In this document: positions 20,914 to 29,141 of the stretch, piece after piece | How the letters are laid out: every line of letters begins with the position of its first letter | How positions within the stretch are numbered: position 1 is the stretch's first letter | NCBI GenBank assembly: GCA_017937305.1 | Contig: JAGBDV010000023.1 | Location: 1 to 32,277, forward strand | Origin: Bacilli bacterium | Lineage (GTDB): Bacteria > Bacillota_I > Bacilli_A > ML615J-28 > CAG-313 | Direction: 5' to 3' | Length of the DNA: 32,277 bases | The notes under the pieces: generated by a model | Told to the model about the DNA's origin: nothing | The model's database searches: none | The model's input: only the letters and a program-made list of their open reading frames with translations | Translations under genes and position numbers: made by a program

Positions 20914-21605
20914 GAGATTATATAATTTTTAAAAATATAAAAAGTAGCTCATTAGATGGGCTTATGATATGTGAATTGCCTCCAATAACAAAACCTGAAA
21001 TGAGAACATCTATTATAGAAATAGATGGAAAAGATGGTGACATTATTGAAGAATTAGGTTATGCATCTTATCAAAAAACACTTCAAATAGGATTAACAAG
21101 AAATTTTGATATAAATCAGATTATCAAATATTTTAGTGGTAGTGGTGATTTAGTTTTATCAAATGAACCTGATAAGGTTTATAAAGCAACTATTTACTCA
21201 AAAGTAGATTATGAGAAATTATTGAGATTTAAAACTGCAGAAGTAGAATTTCATGTTCAACCATATAAATATTTATTAAATGAAGCTCCATTTGAGCTTA
21301 ATATAACAAATGAGACTGAATTAAAAGTTTCAAATGTAGGATTAGAGAAATCTAAGCCAATAATTACATTGTATGGTGAGGGAGAAATCCAAATTTCTAT
21401 CAATGGGAGTGATATATTTTCAATTAATATAGATGATGAATATGTTGTTGTTAATTCTATAGAAGAAGAGGCATATAAAGAAAATGTTTTGAAGAATAGA
21501 AATATGTTAGGAGAGTTTCCTATATTAGAAATTGGAATTAATACTATTAAATGGACAGGTAATTTAAAAAAAATTATCATTGAGCCAAAGAGTAGGTGGA
21601 TATAA
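20910..21605 (+). CDS. Distal tail protein (Dit)
   Basis: Hexameric hub that joins the tail tube to the tail-tip complex, 231 aa. The start (YIIFKNIKSSSLDGLMICEL), the strand IIEIDGKDGDIIEELGYASY and VEFHVQPYKYLL in the middle fit the siphovirus Dit family (N-terminal ring domain plus galectin-like domain). It overlaps the tape measure gene by 4 nt and the next gene by 1 nt; TGAGGAGG is the ribosome site. Confidence 0.88.
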   Translation: MRDYIIFKNIKSSSLDGLMICELPPITKPEMRTSIIEIDGKDGDIIEELGYASYQKTLQIGLTRNFDINQIIKYFSGSGDLVLSNEPDKVYKATIYSKVDYEKLLRFKTAEVEFHVQPYKYLLNEAPFELNITNETELKVSNVGLEKSKPIITLYGEGEIQISINGSDIFSINIDDEYVVVNSIEEEAYKENVLKNRNMLGEFPILEIGINTIKWTGNLKKIIIEPKSRWI

Positions 21606-23257
21606 TGATTAGTATTTATCCATCAACAGAAAAAACATTTTCAAATAATGGTATAAAAATATTAAAACCATTAAAAGCTTTGATTAGAAAAGAAGATAAT
21701 GGAGATTTTTATATTGATTTAAAAGATACTATTGATAATATTGATTATTATCAAGCAGGAATGATAATTAGAACTGATACTCCTTGGGGTTATCAAGCAT
21801 TTAGATTATCTAATCCAAAAATTGAAAATAATAAAATTTCAATTAAAGCAAAACATGTTTATTTTGATAGTAAGCAATATGTGATTAAAGATAGTTATGT
21901 TGTAGATAAAAATTGCAATGATGCTTTAGACCATTTGAATAATGCATGTGATGAAATTACTCCATTTACATTTATTTCAGATATTTCAATTATAGACTCT
22001 TATAGATGTGTTAGAAAAACCCTAGAAGAAGCTGTTAGTGAAGTAATTAATAGGTGGGGTGGTCATTTAGATAGAGATAACTTTAATGTTGCAGTAAGGG
22101 CTAAAATAGGGCAAGATAGAGGCATTACTATTTCTTATATGAAAAACATTAAGAAAATGAAAACTGATGAAGTATGGGATAAAGTAGTGACTAAAATAAT
22201 GCCTGTTGGAAAAGATGGACTTTTGCTTCCTGAGGTTTATTTATCTATTGAAGAAGATTTATATGATATACCTTATAAAGCAATAGTTCAAATAGACCAA
22301 AATGAAATAACAGAAGATAGTTATAAAGTAAATGATATTTTAGATGTTGAAGCATATCAAGAGGCACTAATAAATGACTTGAGACAAAAAGGAACTGCAT
22401 ATTTGGAAGAAAATAAATATCCCAAAGTAAATTATAGTGTTGATGCTTATATAAAAGATGTTGCAGATATAGGTGATACTATATATGTTAAGCATCCTAA
22501 ATGTAAGGTTGATTTAACAACTAATGTTATTGCAATTGAATATGATTGTATATTAAAAAGATATACTAAGATAGAATTTGGTAATTTTAAAAGTAAATTA
22601 AAGAATTTAATATCTAATATATCATCCACAGTAGAACATGCAGTCAAAAAGACTAATGAAGAAACAGTTGCTAAGTTGGAAAATGAATTAATAGATGCAA
22701 CTAATCAAATCAAAAATGCAATGGGAAATTCTTATTGTATTTATGATGGAGATAAAATCTTAGTTTTAGATAAATTGCCTAAAGAAGAAGCTAAATATGT
22801 CTTGATGATAAATAATGGAGGTATTGGTTTTAGTTCTACAGGAATAAATGGAACATTTAATAGTGCATGGACTATTGATGGTACATTAAATATGCAAAAA
22901 ATAAATGTAATCAATTTAGTTGCCGACATGATAAAAGGTGGAACATTAAAACTTGGTTCTAATCTAAATGAAGCAGGTAAAATGGAGTTATATGATGAAG
23001 CTAATAAGTTAATTTGTTTAATAGATAAAACAGGATTAACTTTTTTTAATGAAGATAATTCATATATAAAGATAAATCCTGATGTAGGTTTTGCAGGATA
23101 TGATGCAAATGGAAATAAAACATATTGGGTAGATGGTGATGAATTTCATCAAAAAAAATCAGTTGTTGAAGAAGAAATAACAATTGCATCTAAATTAAGA
23201 ATGATACCAATAACAACAGATACAAATGATGGTATTGGTTTTGTTTCAGTTGTGTAG
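21605..23257 (+). CDS. Tail-associated protein (Tal), prophage tail/endopeptidase-like
   Basis: Tail-tip protein, 550 aa, that plugs the tube below Dit. The N-terminal half (ISIYPSTEKTFSNNGIKIL, then DIDYYQAGMIIRTDTPWGYQ and VYFDSKQYVIKDSYV) fits the gp44/Tal fold. After residue 330 a coiled coil (NLISNISSTVEHAVKKTNEE, then VAKLENELIDATNQIKNAM) leads into a beta-rich end (GLTFFNEDNSYIKINPDVGF). I see no NlpC/P60, lysozyme or metallopeptidase motif, so wall-degrading activity is doubtful. The start at 21,605 follows TAGGTGGA. Confidence 0.82.
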   Translation: MISIYPSTEKTFSNNGIKILKPLKALIRKEDNGDFYIDLKDTIDNIDYYQAGMIIRTDTPWGYQAFRLSNPKIENNKISIKAKHVYFDSKQYVIKDSYVVDKNCNDALDHLNNACDEITPFTFISDISIIDSYRCVRKTLEEAVSEVINRWGGHLDRDNFNVAVRAKIGQDRGITISYMKNIKKMKTDEVWDKVVTKIMPVGKDGLLLPEVYLSIEEDLYDIPYKAIVQIDQNEITEDSYKVNDILDVEAYQEALINDLRQKGTAYLEENKYPKVNYSVDAYIKDVADIGDTIYVKHPKCKVDLTTNVIAIEYDCILKRYTKIEFGNFKSKLKNLISNISSTVEHAVKKTNEETVAKLENELIDATNQIKNAMGNSYCIYDGDKILVLDKLPKEEAKYVLMINNGGIGFSSTGINGTFNSAWTIDGTLNMQKINVINLVADMIKGGTLKLGSNLNEAGKMELYDEANKLICLIDKTGLTFFNEDNSYIKINPDVGFAGYDANGNKTYWVDGDEFHQKKSVVEEEITIASKLRMIPITTDTNDGIGFVSVV

Positions 23258-23271
23258 GGAGGTGACTAATT

Positions 23272-24840
23272 ATGGCAAGTATAAATCCAAGTTATTTAGA
23301 TTGTAAAAATAGTCCACATGTATCAGGAAAAACAGATAATCATTGTCGATTAACAATCACAAAAATTACTCAAACAAATGGTGCAACTAACCAAACAACT
23401 GTTGATTGGAAGATAACAGTAGAGGGGACACCTTATTCTTATCTATATGCTCTTTATGTTTCTTTAGGTGGAAAAGTATTATATGACCACCACACAGGAG
23501 GAGCAATAAAAACTAGTTGGAATTCTGGTGATGTTATTGCAAGTGGGTCAACTACATTTAATAATAATACAGATGGTTCATTAACTTTAAATGCTTATAT
23601 TAAGCAGATGTTCTTTTATGGTAATGGAGATACTACTCGTTGGACTAATCCAAAATTTTATCAAGATAATTCAACTAATATGGTGTGTTCAACAATTCCA
23701 AGAGTTTCATCAGTTAGTGCAGGAAGTGGAAATATTGGAGGTAGTCTTGCAATCAATGTTTCAAGACATAGTTCCAATTTTACACATACATTAACTTATG
23801 CATTTGGCAATTTAACAGGTACAATAGCAACAGGTGTTGGTACATCTTATAATTGGACTATACCAACAAGTTTTTATGCTCAAATACCTAGTGCTAATTC
23901 AGGAGTTGGAACAATTACTTGTAAAACATATTCAGGTAGTACATTAGTTGGAACAAGTACATGTTCATTTACTGCTAAAGTCACTAATTCAAATCCTACT
24001 TTTACATCATCACAATTAAGTTATTTAGATAGTAATGCATCTATTGTTGCAATAACAGGTAATAATCAACATATTGTAAGAAATAAATCTAACTTAAAAG
24101 TGACATTTACTGATGCAACTGCCAAAAATTCTGCAAAGATTAGTAAATATGAGATAACTTTCAATGGAAATACTACAAGTAAAACTGCAGGAAGCACTAT
24201 TGATTATGGAATTGTTAATTCAAGTCAAAATTTAACTGTATCAGTTAAAGCAATTGATACTAGAGGTAATAGTACAACTATTTCAAAGACAATAACAATC
24301 TTAGATTGGGTGCTACCATCTGCAGTTATTAAGGCAACTCGTGTTAATAACTATGAAGATGAAACCAATTTAAAGGTTTCAGTCACTATTTCAAGTGTAA
24401 ATAGTAAAAATGGTATTAATTCTATTAAATACCATTATAAAAAAGTAGGTACATCGAGTTATAGTGAGTATGTATCATTAACTAATAATGAAGAAACAAC
24501 AGTAGTATTAAATAAGTTATATGCTTGGGATTTTCAAGTAGTAATAACTGATAAATTTGGTAGTACAACTTATAACTTTGTTATTGCAAAAGGTACACCA
24601 ATAATGTTTATTGATACTATTCTTCAAGCAATAGGTATAAACTGCTTTCCTACAGAAGAAAATGGCTTGAGTGTAAGTGGGTTTAGTTTCTTTGATTTGT
24701 TTCCTATTGGAGCAGTAAGAATGACAACAAATGATGTTAATCCATCAAAATATTTTAAAGGAACATGGACTTTACTAGCATCAGGTAAGTTCTTTAGTGG
24801 AGTAGATATAACATTTTACTTATGGAGTCGTACAAGTTAA
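23272..24840 (+). CDS. DUF859 family minor structural (baseplate) protein
   Basis: A 522-aa beta-rich protein. YLYALYVSLGGKVLYDHHTG, then repeated Ig-like strands rich in Ser/Thr (residues about 130-430), fit the DUF859 phage minor structural proteins that decorate the tail tip. The C-terminal part (FDLFPIGAVRMTTNDVNPSK, then YFKGTWTLLASGKFF) is the start of a receptor-binding head found in many baseplate proteins, but it stops after only about 20 more residues (FSGVDITFYLWSRTS). The usual glycine-rich tip is missing. The head may have been lost or replaced when the DGR-linked adhesin gene came to lie directly downstream. GGGAGGTGAC is the ribosome site. Confidence 0.82.
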   Translation: MASINPSYLDCKNSPHVSGKTDNHCRLTITKITQTNGATNQTTVDWKITVEGTPYSYLYALYVSLGGKVLYDHHTGGAIKTSWNSGDVIASGSTTFNNNTDGSLTLNAYIKQMFFYGNGDTTRWTNPKFYQDNSTNMVCSTIPRVSSVSAGSGNIGGSLAINVSRHSSNFTHTLTYAFGNLTGTIATGVGTSYNWTIPTSFYAQIPSANSGVGTITCKTYSGSTLVGTSTCSFTAKVTNSNPTFTSSQLSYLDSNASIVAITGNNQHIVRNKSNLKVTFTDATAKNSAKISKYEITFNGNTTSKTAGSTIDYGIVNSSQNLTVSVKAIDTRGNSTTISKTITILDWVLPSAVIKATRVNNYEDETNLKVSVTISSVNSKNGINSIKYHYKKVGTSSYSEYVSLTNNEETTVVLNKLYAWDFQVVITDKFGSTTYNFVIAKGTPIMFIDTILQAIGINCFPTEENGLSVSGFSFFDLFPIGAVRMTTNDVNPSKYFKGTWTLLASGKFFSGVDITFYLWSRTS

Positions 24841-24854
24841 GGAGGGAGATATGT

Positions 24855-26756
24855 ATGGAAAATAAAAAGTTTAATGTTTTAATTAATTTTAATGGTTCAG
24901 ATAGCATCACATCAGATGCAATAACCATTGTAAGTGGAGATTATAATTCAGTAGAATTAGAATTTCAAATAAGTAAAGATAGCTTATTACAAATGTTTTA
25001 TTTGATAAGACCAGATGGAACACAATATGTGACTGCTATCAATAATAATAAAGTCTTAATAGATACTGCAGATATTTTTAATGTAGTAGGTAGATACCAT
25101 TATGGAGTGACAATCTATGATGAAGATAGCAAATTGACTAATGCATCAAGAGGAGTTATTGATGTTATAAGTGGTTTAGAAGTTGCATCAGAAGAAGTTG
25201 AAAATGATAATAATTATAAAATATTAGATGATTTAATAAATAAAGTATTATCATTAGAAAGTACATATAATGCAAATGCAACTGCTAAAACTAATGAATT
25301 TAACACAAATGCTCAAAATAAATTAAATGAATTCAATGCAAATGCAGGTTCTTATGTAAAGACAGTATTAGTTAATGGAGTTCAACAAACAATTACTAAT
25401 AATACTGTTAATATTAATACAGAAGAAAAAAGAGTGTATGGTATTAGAAGAAAAAGAGCAAATAATACATCTAGTACATGGGAAAGAACTGATAATTCAG
25501 TTGGATTAGTTGCTAATGCTACTAAAGATGGTTCTGCAGTAGAAAATGATTTTAAATATATCTATCCATGGAGTAAAATTATTTCATATAATTATGACAC
25601 AACAAATAAACAAGTTGTTGCAGAATATGGAGACCCTAACTTCAAATTTGATGGTTCAAATGGTGAAGTTTTAACTCGTTTTCCTAAATTCTACTATAAA
25701 GTATGGCAAGATGATACTTATGATTATATACAAATTAGTGAATTCCCATTAGATGGCTTTATTTTATCTCCTGAGTTCTCATTAGGAAGATATGGAACAT
25801 CAGTTAAAGATGGTGTTGCTCATTCAAGAAGTGGTGCAGATTTAGAAGTTCAAAGAAATATCTCTAGTTTTAGAACTATTTCAAAAGCAGTAGGTGATGG
25901 ATTTACACAAAATGATTATCATTATTTCTTATATCAATTACTATATTTAGTTGAATATGCAGATTATAACTCTCAAAAAGTTCTTGGTAGTGGAGTGACA
26001 ACTATGAGAGTTAGTGATAATGATAAAGCATTAGTTGCTGAAACAGGTGCTAATAGAATTATTGTAGATGCTACAGTAGGAAGTTATTTTTTAGTAGGTC
26101 AACAAATTCATATTGGAACATCTACTGCATGGAATTGGTCAAAAGCAAAATATAGAACAATTACAAGCATAGAAAGTTATAATAATAATGGTGTGACTTG
26201 TAGTGCAATTTATTTTGATGGAGATGCAGTTGATATAGCAGTTGGCAATGTTATTTGGAGTTCTTGTCAAAGAACAGGAGGTACAGATAGCTTAGGTATG
26301 CAGGATGGATGCTTGTCAAATGATGGAAAACATAGTATACTATGTAATGGTGTTGAAGACCCATTTGGAAATGCATGGGAATTTATAGATGGGTTTAATG
26401 TTAAAGATGGTGTAATGTATGTGTCTTATAATCCTGAAACTTATGTTTCTGATAAGTTTGATGGTGACTATGAACAATTAGGTTATGCTATCTGTCAAAC
26501 AACTAATTCTTGGGCAAAAGTGTTGGGATATGATGAAAATAATCCTCTTATAAGAATGACAACAGAAGTTGGTGGTTCTAATTCTACCAACATGTGTGAC
26601 TTCTATTATATTAATGTAGAAGGTAATCGAGTGTTGTTGGCTGGGGGCGCTTATAATAACAATACTGATGCTGGCTTGTGGTACTTCAATGTGAATAACA
26701 CATCGAGTTATACTTTTTACTCCCTCGGGTCTCGACTTCTTAGATACCAAGATTAG
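24855..26756 (+). CDS. DGR-diversified receptor-binding protein (BppU-like N-term, C-type-lectin C-term)
   Basis: Likely host-binding tip protein, 633 aa. Residues 1-110 (FNVLINFNGSDSITSDAITI, then DGTQYVTAINNNKVLID and SRGVIDVISGLEV) resemble the BppU/DUF2479 baseplate anchor. A short coiled coil (about 130-165) leads into a long beta region. The C-terminal part has the formylglycine-enzyme/C-type-lectin look seen in DGR targets (EDPFGNAWEFIDGF near 501-513) and ends in the variable repeat, residues about 593-627. There the coding sequence differs from the template repeat at 11 adenine positions, giving Asn-to-Ala, Asp, Tyr, Phe and Ser, Met-to-Val and Ile-to-Leu. The start at 24,855 has AAGGAGGG 8 nt upstream. 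It lies directly after the DUF859 gene. Confidence 0.9.
   Translation: MENKKFNVLINFNGSDSITSDAITIVSGDYNSVELEFQISKDSLLQMFYLIRPDGTQYVTAINNNKVLIDTADIFNVVGRYHYGVTIYDEDSKLTNASRGVIDVISGLEVASEEVENDNNYKILDDLINKVLSLESTYNANATAKTNEFNTNAQNKLNEFNANAGSYVKTVLVNGVQQTITNNTVNINTEEKRVYGIRRKRANNTSSTWERTDNSVGLVANATKDGSAVENDFKYIYPWSKIISYNYDTTNKQVVAEYGDPNFKFDGSNGEVLTRFPKFYYKVWQDDTYDYIQISEFPLDGFILSPEFSLGRYGTSVKDGVAHSRSGADLEVQRNISSFRTISKAVGDGFTQNDYHYFLYQLLYLVEYADYNSQKVLGSGVTTMRVSDNDKALVAETGANRIIVDATVGSYFLVGQQIHIGTSTAWNWSKAKYRTITSIESYNNNGVTCSAIYFDGDAVDIAVGNVIWSSCQRTGGTDSLGMQDGCLSNDGKHSILCNGVEDPFGNAWEFIDGFNVKDGVMYVSYNPETYVSDKFDGDYEQLGYAICQTTNSWAKVLGYDENNPLIRMTTEVGGSNSTNMCDFYYINVEGNRVLLAGGAYNNNTDAGLWYFNVNNTSSYTFYSLGSRLLRYQD
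26630..26736 (+). repeat. DGR variable repeat (VR)
   Basis: 107 bp at the 3' end of the receptor-binding protein gene, aligned without gaps to the template repeat at a constant offset of 251 bp. Mismatches are at 26649, 26650, 26667, 26691, 26705, 26709, 26715, 26716, 26721, 26722 and 26724 (four to G, three to C, four to T). All 11 are A in the template; none of the 72 other template bases differs. The 3' end, TCGGGTCTCGAC, is mismatch-free and is the likely initiation-of-homology core. Confidence 0.97.
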
Positions 26757-26764
26757 TGGGGGAA

Positions 26765-26783
26765 TGGGGGTGACCAACCCCCA
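26765..26783. other. GC-rich hairpin/cruciform just after the DGR target gene
   Basis: TGGGGGT (26,765-26,771), loop GACCA, ACCCCCA (26,777-26,783): a 7-bp perfect stem, 28 bp after the end of VR and 8 bp after the target gene's stop. A hairpin directly downstream of VR is a known part of the target site in Bordetella phage BPP-1. This one has a similar place, but its 5-nt loop and distance differ. It stands out in an AT-rich genome. Confidence 0.7.
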
Positions 26784-26794
26784 AAATAAAAAAA

Positions 26795-26808
26795 CCGACA
26801 TTAGTCGG
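26795..26808 (-). terminator. Leftward intrinsic terminator between VR and TR
   Basis: CCGAC (26,795-26,799), loop ATTA, GTCGG (26,804-26,808). On the minus strand the stem is followed by seven T residues, so it would stop leftward transcription. In the rightward direction A residues follow and it would not terminate. No leftward gene is seen upstream of it here. It may block antisense RNA from entering the VR, or it may be a second structural element of the DGR. Confidence 0.6.
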
Positions 26809-26880
26809 AAAATTAAAAATTTGTTTTTTGATATAGGGATTTGTTGTGTGGACTCGGTGGCATTGTGAGCTCTGTTTTGT

Positions 26881-26987
26881 AGTGTTGTTGGCTGGGGGCA
26901 ATTATAATAACAATACTAATGCTGGCTTGTGGTACTTCAATATGAATAACACATCAAGTAATACTAATTACAACATCGGGTCTCGAC
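26881..26987 (+). repeat. DGR template repeat (TR)
   Basis: 107-bp template copied into adenine-mutated cDNA that replaces the VR. It is rich in AAT and AAC codons when read in the VR frame (11 AAY codons by eye), the typical design that gives wide amino acid variation but avoids stops. It lies 144 bp downstream of VR in the same orientation. Beyond the end, VR and TR continue as related but different sequences (TTCTTAGATA against CACTTATATA), like the IMH/IMH* pair of known DGRs. Confidence 0.97.
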
Positions 26988-27117
26988 CACTTATATATGT
27001 AGAAAAAATATTACACACCATTTTCCTTGCCACTTGGCAAAAATTAGTCGTTATGGGCTGGGCTAGTAGGTTAAATCTCGAAAGCTCGGTAGACAAATAT
27101 AAGAATAAGGTGCAAAA
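26881..27117 (+). ncRNA. DGR template RNA with 3' spacer
   Basis: The stretch from target stop to reverse transcriptase start (26,757-27,117) holds no convincing gene; an open frame runs through TR but has no ribosome site and is a by-product of the homology. In BPP-1 the RNA of TR and the spacer up to the RT gene folds and primes cDNA synthesis. The spacer here (26,988-27,117) is less AT-rich than the genes around it and can form a hairpin TTGCC-ACTT-GGCAA near 27,029-27,042. RNA ends are not defined by any promoter or terminator I can see; it may be cut from the late transcript. Confidence 0.7.
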
Positions 27118-28176
27118 ATGAAAAGAGTAGGATATTTATTTGATAAAGTGACTCAATTAGGAAATATAGAGTCAGCTATCATGAAAGCATCTAAGGGAAA
27201 AACTAAAAGAAAGAGTGTAGATAAAGTTCTAGACTCACCAACATATTATGCATTGCAAATACAGAAGATGTTGAAAGAAAAAAGTTATGTTCCAAGCCCA
27301 TATATAGAAATGAAAATACATGATGGAGTCAGAAAGAAAGAGAGAATTATATATAAACCTCAATTTTATCCTGACCAATGCATCCATTGGGCATTAATGC
27401 TTCAAATTGAACCAATATTGATGAAAAAGATGTATCATTGGAATTGTGCATCAATAAAAGGTCGAGGATTACATCATGGTATGAGACATTTAAAGAAAAT
27501 ATTAGTAGATGATAGAAAATATACTAAATATTGTCTTAAATTAGATGTAAAAAAGTTTTATCCTAGTATTGACAAAGAAATATTAAAAAACAAATTTAGA
27601 AAGATTATTAAGGATGCTGACATCCTTTGGCTTATAGACTCTATTATAGATAGTTCTGAAAGTGGAGTTCCAATTGGAAATTATACTTCACAATGGTTTG
27701 CTAATTTTTATTTATGTGATTTAGATAAGTTTATTAAAGAGGAATTAAAAGTTAAATATTATGTAAGATATATGGATGATATGGTGCTTTTTTCTAATAA
27801 TAAGAAAGAATTACATAAGATAAGAGTAAAAATTGAAGACTTCCTTGCAAATGAGCATTTAAAATTAAAAGAAAATTGGCAATTGTTCAAAACAGATAGC
27901 AGACCATTAGACTTTTTAGGTTATCGTTTTTATAGAGGTTATACTACTCTTAGAAAAAGTAATTTTTTAAGAATTAAGAGGAGAATAAAAAAGATATACA
28001 AAAAAGGTGAATTGAATTTTCATGATGCTTGTGCAGTATTGAGCTATAATGGGTGGGTTATCCATAGTAATTGCTATAACTACACTCAGAAATACATGAA
28101 ACCTTATGTGAATTTTGCTGAATGTAAGGAGGTTATAAGAAATGAAACAAGAAAGCGACAAAATTCCAAGCAGTAA
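27118..28176 (+). CDS. DGR reverse transcriptase
   Basis: A 352-aa retroelement-type reverse transcriptase that makes adenine-mutated cDNA from TR RNA. Motifs in order: RIIYKPQFYPDQCIHWAL (motif 2 region), CLKLDVKKFYPSID with catalytic Asp143 (motif 3), GVPIGNYTSQWFANFYL (183-199, motif 4, of the IGNxTSQ type shared by DGR and group II intron RTs), YYVRYMDDMVLF with the YMDD pair Asp220/221 (motif 5), LKLKENWQ and LDFLGYRFY (motifs 6-7). The length is normal for DGR RTs and there is no maturase or nuclease domain. AAGGTG is the ribosome site. The gene overlaps the next one by 35 nt. No Avd-like accessory gene is visible. Confidence 0.95.
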   Translation: MKRVGYLFDKVTQLGNIESAIMKASKGKTKRKSVDKVLDSPTYYALQIQKMLKEKSYVPSPYIEMKIHDGVRKKERIIYKPQFYPDQCIHWALMLQIEPILMKKMYHWNCASIKGRGLHHGMRHLKKILVDDRKYTKYCLKLDVKKFYPSIDKEILKNKFRKIIKDADILWLIDSIIDSSESGVPIGNYTSQWFANFYLCDLDKFIKEELKVKYYVRYMDDMVLFSNNKKELHKIRVKIEDFLANEHLKLKENWQLFKTDSRPLDFLGYRFYRGYTTLRKSNFLRIKRRIKKIYKKGELNFHDACAVLSYNGWVIHSNCYNYTQKYMKPYVNFAECKEVIRNETRKRQNSKQ

Positions 28177-28660
28177 ATTTGAGATTGAGAATATTGAAGA
28201 CAATCGTTGTGAGGTTGTCTTTTTTGATACTCAAAATCTCCAAGAAGAAGTAAAAGTTGATGAGAATGGTGTAGAAACAAAATCTTATACTTATTATTCT
28301 TATAGAACAAGTATGCCATATCATGATAACCTAGAAACCTATTTAAATGACAATTACGAGACTTTATTTGAGTCAGTAAAGGAAATGGATAGGAAAGAAA
28401 AAGAAGCTGAAATAAGGGCAAAAAGAGACGCTTTATTGGTGGAAAGTGACAAACAAATGGTATTTGATAGATTAGGATTTGAACTTCCTGAAAATATCAC
28501 TTCTGCTACTATGTTAAGTGCAGTTATATCATTTTTTGGGACATTAAAAAATATTTTCTCAAATGATTGGGCAATTTATAGACAAAATTTGAGAGATTTA
28601 ACAAAGCAAGAGGGATTTCCTTATGATGTTAAATTTCCTGAAAAACCAAAGGATAAATAA
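28142..28660 (+). CDS. Putative tail fibre assembly chaperone
   Basis: A 172-aa protein. The C-terminal third, IYRQNLRDLTKQEGFPYDVKFPEKP, matches the WxxYRQALRDxxxQxGFPxxVxWPxxP signature of the phage tail assembly chaperone (Phage_tail_APC) group, which help fold tail fibre proteins. The N-terminus is a small acidic domain (KFEIENIEDNRCEVVFFD) and the middle is a charged helix (EMDRKEKEAEIRAKRDALL). AGGAGG (28,127-28,132) lies within the end of the RT gene. It may serve the diversified adhesin, which would explain why the RT is sandwiched between target and chaperone. Confidence 0.72.
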   Translation: MKQESDKIPSSKFEIENIEDNRCEVVFFDTQNLQEEVKVDENGVETKSYTYYSYRTSMPYHDNLETYLNDNYETLFESVKEMDRKEKEAEIRAKRDALLVESDKQMVFDRLGFELPENITSATMLSAVISFFGTLKNIFSNDWAIYRQNLRDLTKQEGFPYDVKFPEKPKDK

Positions 28661-28663
28661 GGC

Positions 28664-28963
28664 ATGGATACTATTCAAATTGGGCTAGTTTTTACTATTT
28701 TAGGTGGCATTATTGGATATGCTACTTTTTATATGAATAGTAAGAAAAATACTAAGCAAGAAACAAAAGAAGAAACTACTGTAATCACTAGCATTGGTAC
28801 TAAATTAGACTTAATTAGTAAAAATGTAGATGAAATAAGACTTGACAACAAAGATTTTAATAAATCTATGCACCAATTAGGGGAAAGAATATCTGCAGTT
28901 GAACAATCTACCAAATCAGCTCACCATAGAATTGATAGTTTAGAAGAATTACATAGAAAATAG
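28664..28963 (+). CDS. Membrane-anchored coiled-coil protein (XhlA-like)
   Basis: A 99-aa protein with one N-terminal membrane helix (residues about 5-24, IGLVFTILGGIIGYATFYM) and a long coiled coil (IGTKLDLISKNVDEIRLDNK, then QLGERISAVEQSTKSAHHRI). This is the build of XhlA/haemolysin-type proteins that work with holins at the start of Bacillota lysis cassettes. No AGGAGG precedes it; the stop of the previous gene is 3 nt upstream, so coupling is likely. Confidence 0.68.
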   Translation: MDTIQIGLVFTILGGIIGYATFYMNSKKNTKQETKEETTVITSIGTKLDLISKNVDEIRLDNKDFNKSMHQLGERISAVEQSTKSAHHRIDSLEELHRK

Positions 28964-28973
28964 GAGGGATATT

Positions 28974-29141
28974 ATGAAACAAGCTTTTATTAAATTACTA
29001 AAAGTAAAGACAATTTTGTCTTTGCTTTTTAGTATCACCACTTGTTATCTTGCTATAAGTGGAAAAATCCAAATGGAGACATTTATGGCTTTAACAATGG
29101 CAATTATAACTTATTATTTTAACAAGAAAGATACTGAATAA
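28974..29141 (+). CDS. Putative small holin, 55 aa
   Basis: A short protein with two hydrophobic segments (VKTILSLLFSITTCYLAI and FMALTMAIITYYF) separated by a turn (SGKIQMET), basic N-terminus and charged C-terminus (NKKDTE), as in class II-like small holins of Bacillota prophages, which often read VKSxxTxxLT...YLAxSGKIxxExF. It probably opens the membrane for the endolysin, which has no signal peptide. TAGGAGGG is a strong ribosome site. A terminator overlaps its stop codon. Confidence 0.72.
   Translation: MKQAFIKLLKVKTILSLLFSITTCYLAISGKIQMETFMALTMAIITYYFNKKDTE

Noticed and set aside
23591..23794. Plus-strand 67-codon frame within the DUF859 gene
   Set aside because: It lies fully inside a convincing gene in another frame and has no start signals.
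26795..26808. Rightward terminator separating adhesin gene from TR and RT
   Set aside because: Only the minus strand has a T-run after the stem. On the plus strand the stem is followed by AAAATT, so rightward late transcription should pass through into TR and RT.
26846..27121. 91-codon open frame through the template repeat
   Set aside because: It has no ribosome site, and its middle matches the adhesin only because it is the DGR template. The ends code for implausible sequence. Treated as non-coding RNA.
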